NCBI GenBank assembly: GCA_037178855.1
Contig: JASJZC010000005.1
Coordinates: forward strand, 7,130,001-7,194,000
Length of the DNA stretch: 64,000 bases
Direction of reading: 5' to 3'
Source of the DNA: Oscheius sp. JU75
Taxonomy: Eukaryota > Nematoda > Chromadorea > Rhabditida > Rhabditidae
The notes beneath the pieces were generated by a model that was not told where the DNA came from, searched no databases, and saw only the letters and a list, made by a program, of their open reading frames with translations. The position numbers and the translations under genes were made by a program. Shown piece after piece: positions 44,003 to 54,148 of the stretch (position 1 is its first letter; every line of letters starts with the position of its first letter).

Positions 44003-45733
44003 GTAGGTCCGATTTATATGTTCTTGCCCGTATTATCTCAAGGACTATTTTGTACCTTAGTAGTCTTACAAGGTTGCCTTCTATCTTCTCTTCATCTAAA
44101 TCTCTCAATAGTTTCCTTACTCCTCGCCCGTACCATATAAGTAAATATCAGTTTCTCGAAAGAGTGCGTCCCTCCTTTATAGTCTTAGATTGTATAACTT
44201 TTGAATCTTAAGAATTCCGAAGTTGTTCGACTTTGTGCCTATTGAGCCCCCTTGCCAGTCTCTACTAAAGAAAAACCGGGTGTACCTATTGCGCTCGGAT
44301 TTTTCTGAACTGTCTGGAGATTGGCATCTGGTTCGTTTTCATCGATCTTTCCGGAAAAGAAACTTATCTTTTGTATTCGATGTCTAACTGTTTTGGTCCC
44401 AGTTTTCGAGCAACTAAAAGTGATTACGAGATGGTCCTGGCATGAATCATGGGAGTAATCTGTACAATTTTTAACATCAGTATCTTCGAATACGTTGCCT
44501 CCTATCGTACTCCGCTCAAAGTGCATTGCCCTTTTGCCACAGTCTGTTGTCGACTTCCCACTCTCTCCTTTGAGAAAAATGAAAAGAAGACTATAGATCG
44601 CGCGGGACTGTTTTTCATCCCTGTCATTTAGAGAAGCCGTAAACGTTTTCGGCATAGTGCAGAGAGGCAAGGTGTTTTTCTTCGAAAACATCAGACTGTA
44701 AACTACGGTAAAAAGATAATTTTATGGAGGTTGAAATAGACTGCTTTGTTGCGACTGGAGGGCCGTTCCATGGGTGTGGTTCGAGGTACTTTGAAAACTG
44801 AAGCACGATTTACGAGTAAAATGGTAGAAAGGAAGAAATGCTCATAAACTGAATTGAAGAGAGTCAAAGTTCAATATGTTTCGGGGAAGTTCGTTGGGTA
44901 GTCAGGACTTTTGTATGAGTACAGGACATTATTGTCCCAGACTCGTATCGTTCCTTGGATCCCATTCTGAGTTTTCCACAATAGTCTACTATAAGTTTTG
45001 TTAAGTCCGGCCAGGAAGCCCGAAAAGTATGATGCTACAAAATATACAAAACAACACAAGAAAAGCGTGGTCTCTATTGGCAGAAGAATCACGAATCAGG
45101 TACTTTTTCGTTTATGGATTCGGTTGCGTGGTGGAACCTCGAACCCATGACATTCCCACAGTTACGCTTCTGAGAACGAGGAGTTCAATTCAGAGGGCTT
45201 CCCTTTCTTGACTCAGCTCCGAGAGCTCATATTTTGTTATTACCTCAGTATTCCCCGTTTTCTTTCCGTACGCGGTCAATGTACTCTCTGTCGCAAAGCT
45301 CATTCTTTTTTAATTGCACTTTGGATTTCAGTGACATTTCTATTCGTAAGTGCTGACTCGTATCAGCAGTCTGACTCAAAACAGCTCGGGTTCCAGCTTG
45401 TAATTCGTCCAATTCGGTTGACTCAACCCGCAAATAGTTTTCTTCACGTTTTTGTCCTGCCATTCCTGAGTGCCTTTGCCCGAAAGTGATAGAGATCAGG
45501 AGCGCTGGTTCTTCTCCACTCGAACTGTCAGTCTCTACTCCATCTCTCTTCATTTTTCACTAGGGAAGTGAGAGGAGAAGGAGAAGGAGAGAGTGTACAG
45601 CATCTTCCTTCGTCGTCGCGTCAGTAAACCTTCTAAGAAGAGCGCGCTCGCGCAGCAAAAAGTCTGCCAGCCAGTCCGCCTCCCAAACCGCGTCGCTCCG
45701 CGCCACCACAGTCGTCGAAGTCGCCAAGGTGCC
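44003..45733. other. Upstream region of the NPAX-type gene
   Basis: The last ~190 bp (45540-45733) are GA- and GC-rich and probably hold the core promoter and 5' UTR. Frames at 44239-44691 and 44871-45092 on the minus strand are open but unsupported; the latter ends in a CUB-like word (see findings). Confidence 0.4.
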
Positions 45734-47816
45734 ATGGACCCTCTTCTTGCCAATAGCTATTTTATGCAATGCTCGCTCGGCAGCTACAGTAACCCTCTCT
45801 ACAGTACCACATTTCTTACTGTAAGCCTTTGATTTTCATTGTTCATCTGTCTCTCTTCTGAATTACCTGACCATTTCCAGGGTGAAGCGACCGTTTCTGA
45901 ATACTACCCAGCTCTCGATCTCCACAAACCCGAAATCCCTGACTTTTCCGAAGAGTCGACGAATCCCTCACCGCCCGAGCCTCCAACGGAACCCGTGAAG
46001 ACCGATCTTCGAAAAGTCCGACGGAAAGGTAAAGGCACGTTTTTAGTTCTACATGCATACACCTAGCTTGACTCGAATCAAAGAGTTGTTTACGTGGATT
46101 TCACTTTAAGACAATACCTTTGTGTGGCGCGAGCAGTTTTTGTAGTAGGCAGTCACACTGACCAGTTCCAATTGAGGAACTAAATTCTCTAGACAGCGAT
46201 GTAATTTGGATTCCTGAGTCTTCCATCGAAATCACAAGTCAATAGGATCTGAAAACTGACTTATCATGCAAAATTCAGTTTTATTGTTCTCTGTCAATAC
46301 GTCTTTTTGGTGACAATTAGCTACTTATTGTTAGCAGACAAATAATACAATCGTGATCGTATATTTAAAACTGCCACATGCTACAAATGACTGTCCTTTG
46401 TAAGACTCATAGAGTTAGTCACGCTTTGGAGGTGAAGTTGTAAATCAGCAAAATTCAAAGAGCACCCTCTAACTCCGTTCAACATCCAATTTTACTTATA
46501 GTTTTTGACCAACTGATTGGAGAGTAGACTCTGTGCTTCATACTAATGTTCTGTATCAATAATGAGTGATACCTTTAGGAGACAAAATGTTTTAGTAGAA
46601 CTCTTGGGTATTTCTCGTCTTTTACCCAGCCAATCGATGCTACCGTGTAAAAACGACGACGTAATAGTACCTTGAACCTTATCAATTCTCGACCTTCCGG
46701 TACCGTACACGATTTTCTCTTCCCCAAAAAAGTTGCTCTTACTCCCAAAGCGAAAGTTCCTGGTCTGCAATAAAAAGTTGTTTACAACTTCTGCACAAAA
46801 CTTCTTTATCTCTCTACTGCTAAAGAGCAATAGTGTTCGTTCGTCCGTAGAAACGAAACTGAGAAACTTGGGAACTTAGGCTGCTGGAGAATCGGTGCAG
46901 CCGCCTGTTGTCAATGCTATATCAAGACTAAGAGGCTGGTTGGGATGGAGTTCAAAAGAACACGTACTTTCAATCACGACAATAATTGTTTCCATGTTTG
47001 TTTGCCAACCAAGTACAGTTTCAGGAACCAACCTCTACGGCCGTCCTTACTGCCCGGGTCGACCGCTGTCGATGGAGGAAAGAACAAGGATCATCGAGCT
47101 GCACATGGGTGGAATGAAAGTGAACGCTATCTCGAAAAGTCTGTGCATCTCACATGGTTGTGTTAGCAAGATCATAAGCCGGTGAGTAAAGATATAGAAG
47201 GGGTAGTGGTAGAGAGTGAACCTTTTGATCGCAACTACACACCGTCCAATTGATGTTTTGGGATGGAGCAAAAACTCAAGTCCAAAGTATGCGTTTCTCG
47301 GAGCTTTTGAACCACCTATCTTTTATTTCCAAACAGTAGATCAGGCCTTTGCCAAAGTTGCCAAAGCTTAGAAGCTAGTCTTCACAGGTTTTGACAAATA
47401 TTGTTGTCAAAACCGCACAAGAGCGTCAGTCGACCTTACCTATCTGCCTATCGACTTTTCTAATCAGGACTTACATCTGGGAGTGTAATATTTTGATAAA
47501 CCAAACATTTTCGGCAAGCCTCATTTTCAGGTACCGCTCCACAGGGATTCTGACGCCTGCCTCCTCTCCCGAGCAACGACGAACACGTAGAGTAAAAAAG
47601 ACCGAGTCTTCCCCGGAATCTGTCCTGACTCAGGATACTTACAATCATCTAGACTATGCGATTCCTGTTCCTGTTCAGTTCATTGGAGGCTCGCCGCCGG
47701 ATCTGCTCCAGTCTCCTCCGAGCAGTCATTTCCAACCCCTTCTTCCCGCAGCATATACCGTTCTTCGCGACCCGATGATGCTCCAAGAATATCACCACCA
47801 ACAGATGTTGCTTTAA
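45734..47816 (+). CDS. N-terminal-PAX (NPAX-type) transcription factor
   Basis: Four exons in exact phase: 45734-45820, 45881-46028, 47025-47181 and 47531-47816; 225 aa. Residues about 79-140 form the PAI half of a paired domain: GTNLYGRPYCPGRPLSMEER, RIIELHMGGMKVNAISKSL and [20 protein letters not shown], which matches PAX proteins (GGVFVNGRPLP..., [39 protein letters not shown]). There is no RED subdomain and no homeodomain; the tail is Ser/Pro/Gln-rich. C. elegans has several such NPAX genes with only the PAI half. Expected to bind DNA through the PAI helix-turn-helix. The 996 bp intron 2 holds nothing else I can identify. Exons upstream of 45734 are possible. Confidence 0.88.
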
Positions 47817-48302
47817 TATTTATCAGATCTGTAGTTGTTTTTTGTCGAATACGGGATTGCAGTTAGAGTTATCGAGTCAAAGTTTACCTCTTAAAAACAG
47901 TGTGCCGAGTGAATTCAGGATCGTTTCTATATTTTTCTCTCAGAATAAATATTCAAAGCACTTCTTTTCTGGTTGACCAAGGTCAATAGTCCGCCGGAGG
48001 TTCAACGAAGCGATCATTACGTGGTCTTTTGCGGCCCTACGCAGGCAAACAGTGGTGATGCCACGCTAATCTGGCTTCTTAGCCTTCATTCTATACTCTG
48101 TCGTGTTTTGAAACTTTTCGCTCTCTGTATAATGCATACTTTGCCTATTCTATTCATCCGTTCATAGTCAATAACAAGATTTCTGTAAGGTGATCGAGAG
48201 TCTCTCAACTGTTGACGACACAAGTCTACCAAAGAGCAGCAAAACTTTTTCTAGAACTCGTCTAAATTTTGGAATGCAGAAGGTTGATTGGGAACCGTAG
48301 TA
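47817..48302. other. Gap between the NPAX-type gene and the transposon
   Basis: An AATAAA lies near 47944. Nothing else found. TA at 48301-48302 is the left target-site duplicate of the transposon. Confidence 0.5.
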
Positions 48303-48328
48303 CAGGGTGGCCGATAAGTATTGGCGCG
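48303..48328 (+). repeat. Left terminal inverted repeat
   Basis: 26 bases, identical to the reverse complement of 49560-49585, next to TA at 48301-48302. Confidence 0.97.
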
Positions 48329-48447
48329 TTTCTTGGCGCGGTGTTTTGCGATTTAATTGCAGCAAAGTTTTCACGTTTTTTCTGTTAATTTGTGTATTTA
48401 TATACTCTGTTCCCTATAATGTATCATTCCACTGATTTGCAGAACAC

Positions 48448-49473
48448 ATGAACCCGTGTCAACACCGAGAAGCCATCGCTCGCCTCGCCCAAAATGGAGA
48501 AAAGGCATCCTCCATCTCACGTCGAATGAAGATTCCTCTCCGGACGGTACAGCGGATCGTGAAGCAGTGGAAGTCGACTGGAAACGTCACCCCGAAGACA
48601 TCTTCCGGTCGTCCCCGTTCTGTAAACACGAGAAGAGTTCGAGGAATCATCAAAAAAAGGATCACCAGAAACGATGCAGTCAGCATGAACTCGATTGCGA
48701 AGGACCTCAATATCGCAAGATCCACTGTTCAATCGATCGTCAAAACATCCCTGGGACTTCGGAGCTATCGAGTTTTCAAAGGTCAGTACCTATCCGATGA
48801 TGTGAAGCTCAAGAGACTGACAAGAAGCAAGGAGATGCTCAAAATGTTGAAAGTGCGGCGCATCCAAGACATCCTCTGGACTGATGAGAAAATTTTCACT
48901 GTTGAAAAGGCTCATAACTCTCAAAATGATCGCCAATTGATGAGTCCGATGCTGAAGAACTCCCGAACGCGCAGAATTGCCACGAAAACCCTTTTTCCGA
49001 AAGGAGTTATGGTCTGGGGAGGAATCTCGGCGACTGGCAAGACTCAACTCGTATTCATTGAGCAAAACGTCAAAATCAACGCTCACGTCTATCAAGAAAA
49101 GGTCCTGAAGACTGCTGTTATGTCCTGGAAAAAGGAAAACAAGAAGATGATCTTTCAACAAGATTGGGCTCCAGCTCATGGTGCAAAGACGACGATGGCC
49201 TACCTGCAGCAGCATTGTCCCGGTTTCCTCACCAAGGAGCAATGGCCTTCCAACAGTCCAGACCTCAATCCCCTCGACTTTTCCGTATGGGGTTACATGG
49301 AAGACCAGCTGAAGAACCGAAAAATCACTAATTTGGATCATCTTCGACGCGAACTCATCAAGATCTGGGACAATATGGACACGGATTACTTGCGCCGCAC
49401 CGTCGATTCCGTCATCCCACGCCTGAAGGCCTGTGTCAAAGCTAAAGGAGGACACTTCGAGCAGTTCCTATAG
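48448..49473 (+). CDS. Tc1/mariner-type transposase, DD37D
   Basis: A single exon of 341 aa. The N-terminal half is a bipartite helix-turn-helix domain: HREAIARLAQNGEKASSISR and TVQRIVKQWKSTG, then the GRPR-type minor-groove motif (SSGRPRSVNTRR), then a second HTH (SMNSIAKDLNIARSTVQSIV). The catalytic DDE/D domain has the first Asp in DILWTDEKIF, the second in IFQQDWAPAH and the third in NSPDLNPLDFSVWGYME. I count 37 residues between the second and third, and the third is Asp, so DD37D (maT-like) rather than Tc1 (DD34E) or mariner (DD34D). It cuts and pastes the element into TA sites. AATAAA follows at about 49510. Confidence 0.96.
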   Translation: MNPCQHREAIARLAQNGEKASSISRRMKIPLRTVQRIVKQWKSTGNVTPKTSSGRPRSVNTRRVRGIIKKRITRNDAVSMNSIAKDLNIARSTVQSIVKTSLGLRSYRVFKGQYLSDDVKLKRLTRSKEMLKMLKVRRIQDILWTDEKIFTVEKAHNSQNDRQLMSPMLKNSRTRRIATKTLFPKGVMVWGGISATGKTQLVFIEQNVKINAHVYQEKVLKTAVMSWKKENKKMIFQQDWAPAHGAKTTMAYLQQHCPGFLTKEQWPSNSPDLNPLDFSVWGYMEDQLKNRKITNLDHLRRELIKIWDNMDTDYLRRTVDSVIPRLKACVKAKGGHFEQFL

Positions 49474-49559
49474 AATTCCAATCGGACCGTGTTTATGCTT
49501 AGTTGCTTCAATAAAAATGAAAAAAATGCATATCCTCGAGAAATGAACGTGTTTTTAAG

Positions 49560-49585
49560 CGCGCCAATACTTATCGGCCACCCTG
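49560..49585 (-). repeat. Right terminal inverted repeat
   Basis: 26 bases, exact inverse of the left repeat, followed by TA at 49586-49587. Confidence 0.97.
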
Positions 49586-50744
49586 TACATTGTAAATAAA
49601 GTACATGTTTTCCCGAGGATATAATTTTGTATGAAGGTAGGCAACTGGTAACTTTGAGACATAATATTTGTAGCCTTTTTTGTTAAGTGTTCCCTAGGAT
49701 AAGTGGTGACAAGTCAAGGCGAGTCAATTCAAGTTACAAGTACAATAAGTCGTTCGGACAGAAGCGAAAGCTACCGGGTCACGCTTATCACCATTGAGTT
49801 ACTGTCGTAGCCAGAACCTTGAAAAGACACGACAAGAACATAATCTGTTGAATTAGAATGTGTAACTTTCTAAGCACGAGTTACTGTCTGAACTTCGGTT
49901 CGGTTCCAGACACTCAAGAACAATCATACTCTCCAATAACACATCACGCATAAACACGTGTACGCACGGTTTTGGAACCCAAGGGGACATCAGGTTTCAG
50001 GAGGTAATTCATGTGATAAATTGCTTCTGACACGGCTGACTGAAACTTGTCAAATGCTTCAATCATTCCATTACTGATGATTAACGATTATTTGAAGTGG
50101 GGTCCGTCAAGAAGGAGTCAGAATTCGGTCAACGGCAGCTAATTGTGGGTGGTGGTGAGTCAGTCCGAAAGCAGTATCCTCTCCCCCTCTCTCTCCTGTT
50201 CGCTCTCGGCTCCAAAGCCTATAGATATCTGTACAAACAATCTCCGTGTCGCGGGCGCTACGAGAGCATTGACCCTCCCGATTAGTGGGAGGCTTTCACG
50301 CCCCTCTATTTCCAGAAAAAGTCTCTGTGTTTTTCGACCGGTCGCTCCCTCTCTCTCTGTCCATTGTATTCGCCATGTGGCATTTGTGTCTATTGTAATT
50401 GTTCGAGCGAACCGTTCAATACTTTCACTCGGCGCCGTCCTTTAACAAACTTTCAATTTATTGAACATGATGGCTTTATCGGCAAAAACCTTGCAGAACA
50501 TGGATGGTTTCTATAGGAGGCTGTTTTCTGTTTACCTGCCCCCAAGAGGCATGGTTTCTTTCTGACCTGCGCGTCACTTTTCAGTTAAAAAGTTGCAAAA
50601 GAACGGCCCTGGTCCATTTCTCACAGTTTATGACCCATTTCGAGTGCGCAGAACAAGAAAAATCACACGAATCGAAGTCTTTGATCGTTTCTTTTTATCG
50701 AAGCACCACTTTTTACAAACTCTTCATGATTGGTATTCGTCTTC
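49586..50744. other. Intergenic region
   Basis: No gene seen between the transposon and the 3' end of the pseudokinase gene. Short frames around 50097-50860 on the plus strand have no support. Confidence 0.45.
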
Positions 50745-52440
50745 TTACTGGTCCACTTGTTCGGATGTCCAGAATCCTAGACTGTTCATTAGTTTTGAAA
50801 TCGTAGGATTCTTCTTTTTCCTTTTCCACTCCTCTGTTCTACTTTTTGGTTCTACTTGAATACTCGTAGTTTGGGAGAGACGCTCGTAATGACTTTGCCT
50901 CGAAGTCGTACTGTCCAGCTCATAATAGCTCCCCATTCCATAGCTCTGTTCTAACAAGGCTTCACAATAGCTTGAGAATTCTTCAAGTAGCGGTCTTTCC
51001 GAAAAACTGTGGCTCCAGCCCCTAAAATGTAGTTTGTGGTCTGATTGGAATTGAAAGAACCTCTGTAATAACGAAACGCTTTCGGGAGTGAGTCTCTCAT
51101 CCAATAATGGTCTGGTACCAGCTAGAACCTTTGTCAGTTTGTCGTAGTTAGAGAGTGGAGCAAGGTGGGAGTATGGCTTCCTGGATAATGTTAATTGTTT
51201 CTGTTTTTTACGATACACGGAGGACATTTCCAACTTCTTCCTGAAGTTAATTGTTTACTGTAGTCAAAACAAAACTAATTAGAGTGCTTCGTACTTTGTT
51301 TCTCACGATTGCTATGGTATTCAATGAAGTAACTAATAATTACTGCTTTTCCGTATACCATACCGTCGTTTTTTAACGAGTGAAACGGCCCGAATGGTCC
51401 AAATGGAAGGGCTCTTACCAACATTTCAACGGAACTTTGTTACGAAAATCCGACACGAATCAGAAGCAAAGCAAAAGTGAGCCTGTGGGACACAATATAA
51501 ATATATATATAGGTACCTTCTATGAATAATCTCCCACAATGTGATGGTGAAAGAGTATCTGTCAGCAGAAAAGTCATATTTTCGATCCCGTACCACTTCA
51601 GGAGCCATGTAGTCCACAGTTCCTAAGCTAAATTGGAAAGTTCATGAGTTATCCAGACATTCTTACTCAGATGTCAGTATTTCCATATCAAGTGATCTTG
51701 CTATTCCGAAGTCAGATATTTTGAGATAGTAGAGGGATGAGAGTAGGAGACTGTGAAGTATCATCAAAGATCAAAAGAATGCTTACTTTTTAGGCTTGAT
51801 GCCCATATGAATGATCTTTTGACTATGAAGATATTCCAACCCGCCGGCTATCTGCTGGGTCCAGTAGGCTATTTGTATCCATGCATAGTCGTACTTTGCA
51901 TCGTAGATAACTTGAAATTTTCATTTTTGATAAAATATAATATTTACCATTATCCAAGCTGCCCATAGGCATGAACTCCATAATGTAGCCGGAACAGGAT
52001 GGCGACTGTCCAATTCTGTCCACCATAAGCAGACCGTAAATGTCGACAATGTTAGGATGATGGCAGTGTTCTTTCAGTAGTTTGATCTCCTTCAAATCCT
52101 TCGCACCAATGTTTTTTGTGTACTCTTTCACCGCTATGTAACTGCAAACTGGTTAAAAATTAAGCAAAAGACCTCACCCAAATCTTTCTGTATAAGCTCG
52201 GAAGATTCTGGATTCAGTTCCAGAGCCTTTTTCCTCGACTTCCGAGAAATCATTGGCTTTAAAAATTACAAAAGCCATAGCAGGTTGAGAATGGAGAAGA
52301 AAGTAAGCGTTAGCAGAGCCAAGACAAGACCTGATAAGAGCTCGGCGCCAAACTGAGCAACTTATTTTGTTTGCTGTCTTTTCGAGGATCAATTTCGTGT
52401 AAACCTCTCTTTCCGGTGATCTGTTTTGACCCGATGACAT
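50745..52440 (-). CDS. TKL-like protein kinase homolog lacking the catalytic Asp (predicted pseudokinase)
   Basis: Six exons in exact phase: 52440-52178, 52141-51948, 51910-51787, 51750-51667, 51627-51517 and 51240-50745; 423 aa. After a short N-terminus comes the beta-3 lysine (YIAVKEYTKN), then KEIKLLKEHCHHPNIVDIYG, a hinge YIMEFMPMGSLDN, and the catalytic loop HSQKIIHMGIKPKN: HRD is HMG, with Gly (codon 51803-51801) in place of the catalytic Asp. KPxN is intact, DFG is present (KISDFGIARS), as are GTVDYMAPEV and SADRYSFTITLWEI. The C-lobe carries a basic insertion (KKLEMSSVYRKKQKQLTLSR) before GTRPLLDERLTPESVSLLQR and SERPLLEEF. The tail is Ser/Thr- and Lys-rich. Nucleotide binding is plausible but phosphotransfer is unlikely, so it is probably a signalling scaffold (inference). 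Confidence 0.85.
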
Positions 52441-52905
52441 ATTGTTTTCTCCATTCTTCTTCTCCTCTTCAGCTGATCATTCCATGCACTGTCTATGAAC
52501 TGTTTTTCCGATTTGACAGAAACAAAGAACCTGTTGAGAGACTATATTAACTGGAAAGAACTTTGTCTTTGTTCCTTTCGAGTGTCTTTCTGCGTCTTCA
52601 TTATGTTAGAATGCTTTGACTATCGCCCTGTCTGTCTCATTTTCTGTTTCCCAATGATTCTTGAACCTACTTTGTAAAATTTTGATACTATACGTGAAGT
52701 TTTGCAATCGACGGTCCTTTTACCCATAGTTACGACGCCTTGACACCATCTTTTGGTTACTTCTGGCCCTGAGACAGTTACACTGTTTGGTAAAGAAGCG
52801 TTCGGCGGGACCTTGTCTTTCCCAAAGTACCATGATGTCATTTTCCTTCAAAAATATTTCAGTTTCTCAGCTTTCCCTTTCCAACAATCAAAGTGTTGTT
52901 TCAGA
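52441..52905. other. Divergent intergenic region
   Basis: It lies between the pseudokinase start (minus) and a chemoreceptor start (plus), so it presumably holds both promoters. Nothing specific seen. Confidence 0.45.
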
Positions 52906-54148
52906 ATGTCAGCAAACAACAGCTCCGACCCCACCACCTTTTTCCTCGACCCATATTTCGTGTCCCATTATCGTGTAGTTCTAGTCATTTTCACAGTTCT
53001 GTCAAATATTTTCACAATAACGGCATTGGTAGCCTTGCTCCGACAAAAGTTTCATCTCCGACGGGTGATATTCCTCACGATATTGTTTCCCAATATTCTT
53101 ATAACTTATACATTTCTCTTTCTCCAGCCAGTAATGCTTCTTCCCTACCCAGTAGTCCATCTCCTTGGTCCGCTTCAGTTTCATGGCCTAGGTTACGGTC
53201 AACTAGTGATTTGGGCGGTACTCTTCATAGCAACTTTAGGAGTCTTCGCCTACTCGCTGTTATACATTTACTTTACGGCTGTAGCCAGGATAAGTACCTG
53301 GAATCATTTTACGGGATACTTTCTCACCGGACTAGGTATAGCTTTCAGTACTGTTAACATATTGTTGATATTCAATGCTACCGAGAAACTCACCCCTATT
53401 TCACTGTCCCTGACATTTCCCAAATGGTCTGTCAACTACATCTTCATCGAATATCTCGTCCTGCTAATGATGGGCTGTGCAGTGGTTACGTTCACGATCG
53501 AGAGGTGAGTCATGATTGAGACAACATTACAAACCGTTATGACATCATTCGGAAATATGTTCAGACAGGCTGAACACAGAGATTTAGGTCAAACTTTGGC
53601 ATGTAGTATGGCCTTACCGCTACTACGGTGAACGACAGGGCATAGCTGCCGTTTAGCAGTTCAAAAGTTTGGGGCAACTTGATGTCAAATACAATTTCTT
53701 AGAGAGACAATACAGTATGGTAATGCTTTGTAGTAGAAACAAGACAAAGTAAGATCTACTAGGCTGTGCCCATTCTCATAGTCCTCTTTTCAGAGCTGTG
53801 ACTTCGATGAACGAGGTCCGACTTGTCAAACAGCGAACGGCCGAGCTACAATGGTCTCTGCTCAAGTTGCTCGTCTGCTATGGAGCAATCTTCCTATTTA
53901 TCTTTGCGCTGCCATTGTTTTTGCTTTTAAGTAGTCTGCACTTCAAGTGGCGGCTATCCGCTGGACGGTAAGTCATCGAATTTTGTTAACTGTACGGCCT
54001 TTCCAGACCAATCTTCTACTTGTCTCTTCTGGCTCCAAGTGCCGTCGTCTGTCCGGCAGTCTTCATCTCTCACTTTCTCCATGTGAAGCAGTTTCGTCTG
54101 GCCGTTACCAGACGACGACAGAACACAATCTCGCCCGTGGCGAAATGA
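52906..54148 (+). CDS. Serpentine chemoreceptor, family not assigned
   Basis: The ATG follows GTTTCAGA. Three exons in phase: 52906-53504, 53794-53967 and 54007-54148; 304 aa. Seven hydrophobic segments: RVVLVIFTVLSNIFTITALV; RRVIFLTILFPNILITYTFL; YGQLVIWAVLFIATLGVFAY; FTGYFLTGLGIAFSTVNILL; YIFIEYLVLLMMGCAVVTF; LLKLLVCYGAIFLFIFALPL; and PIFYLSLLAPSAVVCPAVFI, followed by a basic tail. An N-glycosylation site (NNSS) sits at the N-terminus. General layout is that of the Str/Srh/Sri superfamily, but I see no family-diagnostic word. Intron 1 (289 bp) is long for this window. Confidence 0.8.

Larger units (their letters stand above)
48303..49585 (+). mobile_element. Tc1/mariner-superfamily transposon, DD37D (maT-like), apparently intact
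   Basis: The element is 1283 bp with perfect 26 bp terminal inverted repeats (CAGGGTGGCCGATAAGTATT then GGCGCG) flanked by TA on both sides, the signature target duplication. It contains one uninterrupted 341-codon transposase gene. Identical repeats and an open transposase suggest recent insertion and possible activity. Confidence 0.97.

Noticed and set aside
44239-44691. 150-codon minus-strand frame
   Set aside because: No signal, domain or splice partner, and composition looks random. Length alone is not enough in a 2 kb intergenic stretch.
44871-45092. Minus-strand frame ending in a CUB-like word (YKSPDYPTNFPETY)
   Set aside because: The word resembles the start of a CUB domain, but the frame stops immediately after it and no donor allows continuation, so coincidence is likelier.
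48790-49455. 221-codon frame antisense to the transposase
   Set aside because: It is the mirror of the transposase coding frame; codon bias of the real gene keeps it open.
51500-51515. TA-rich microsatellite as a possible regulatory element
   Set aside because: A short (AT)n run inside a pseudokinase intron; ordinary low-complexity sequence.
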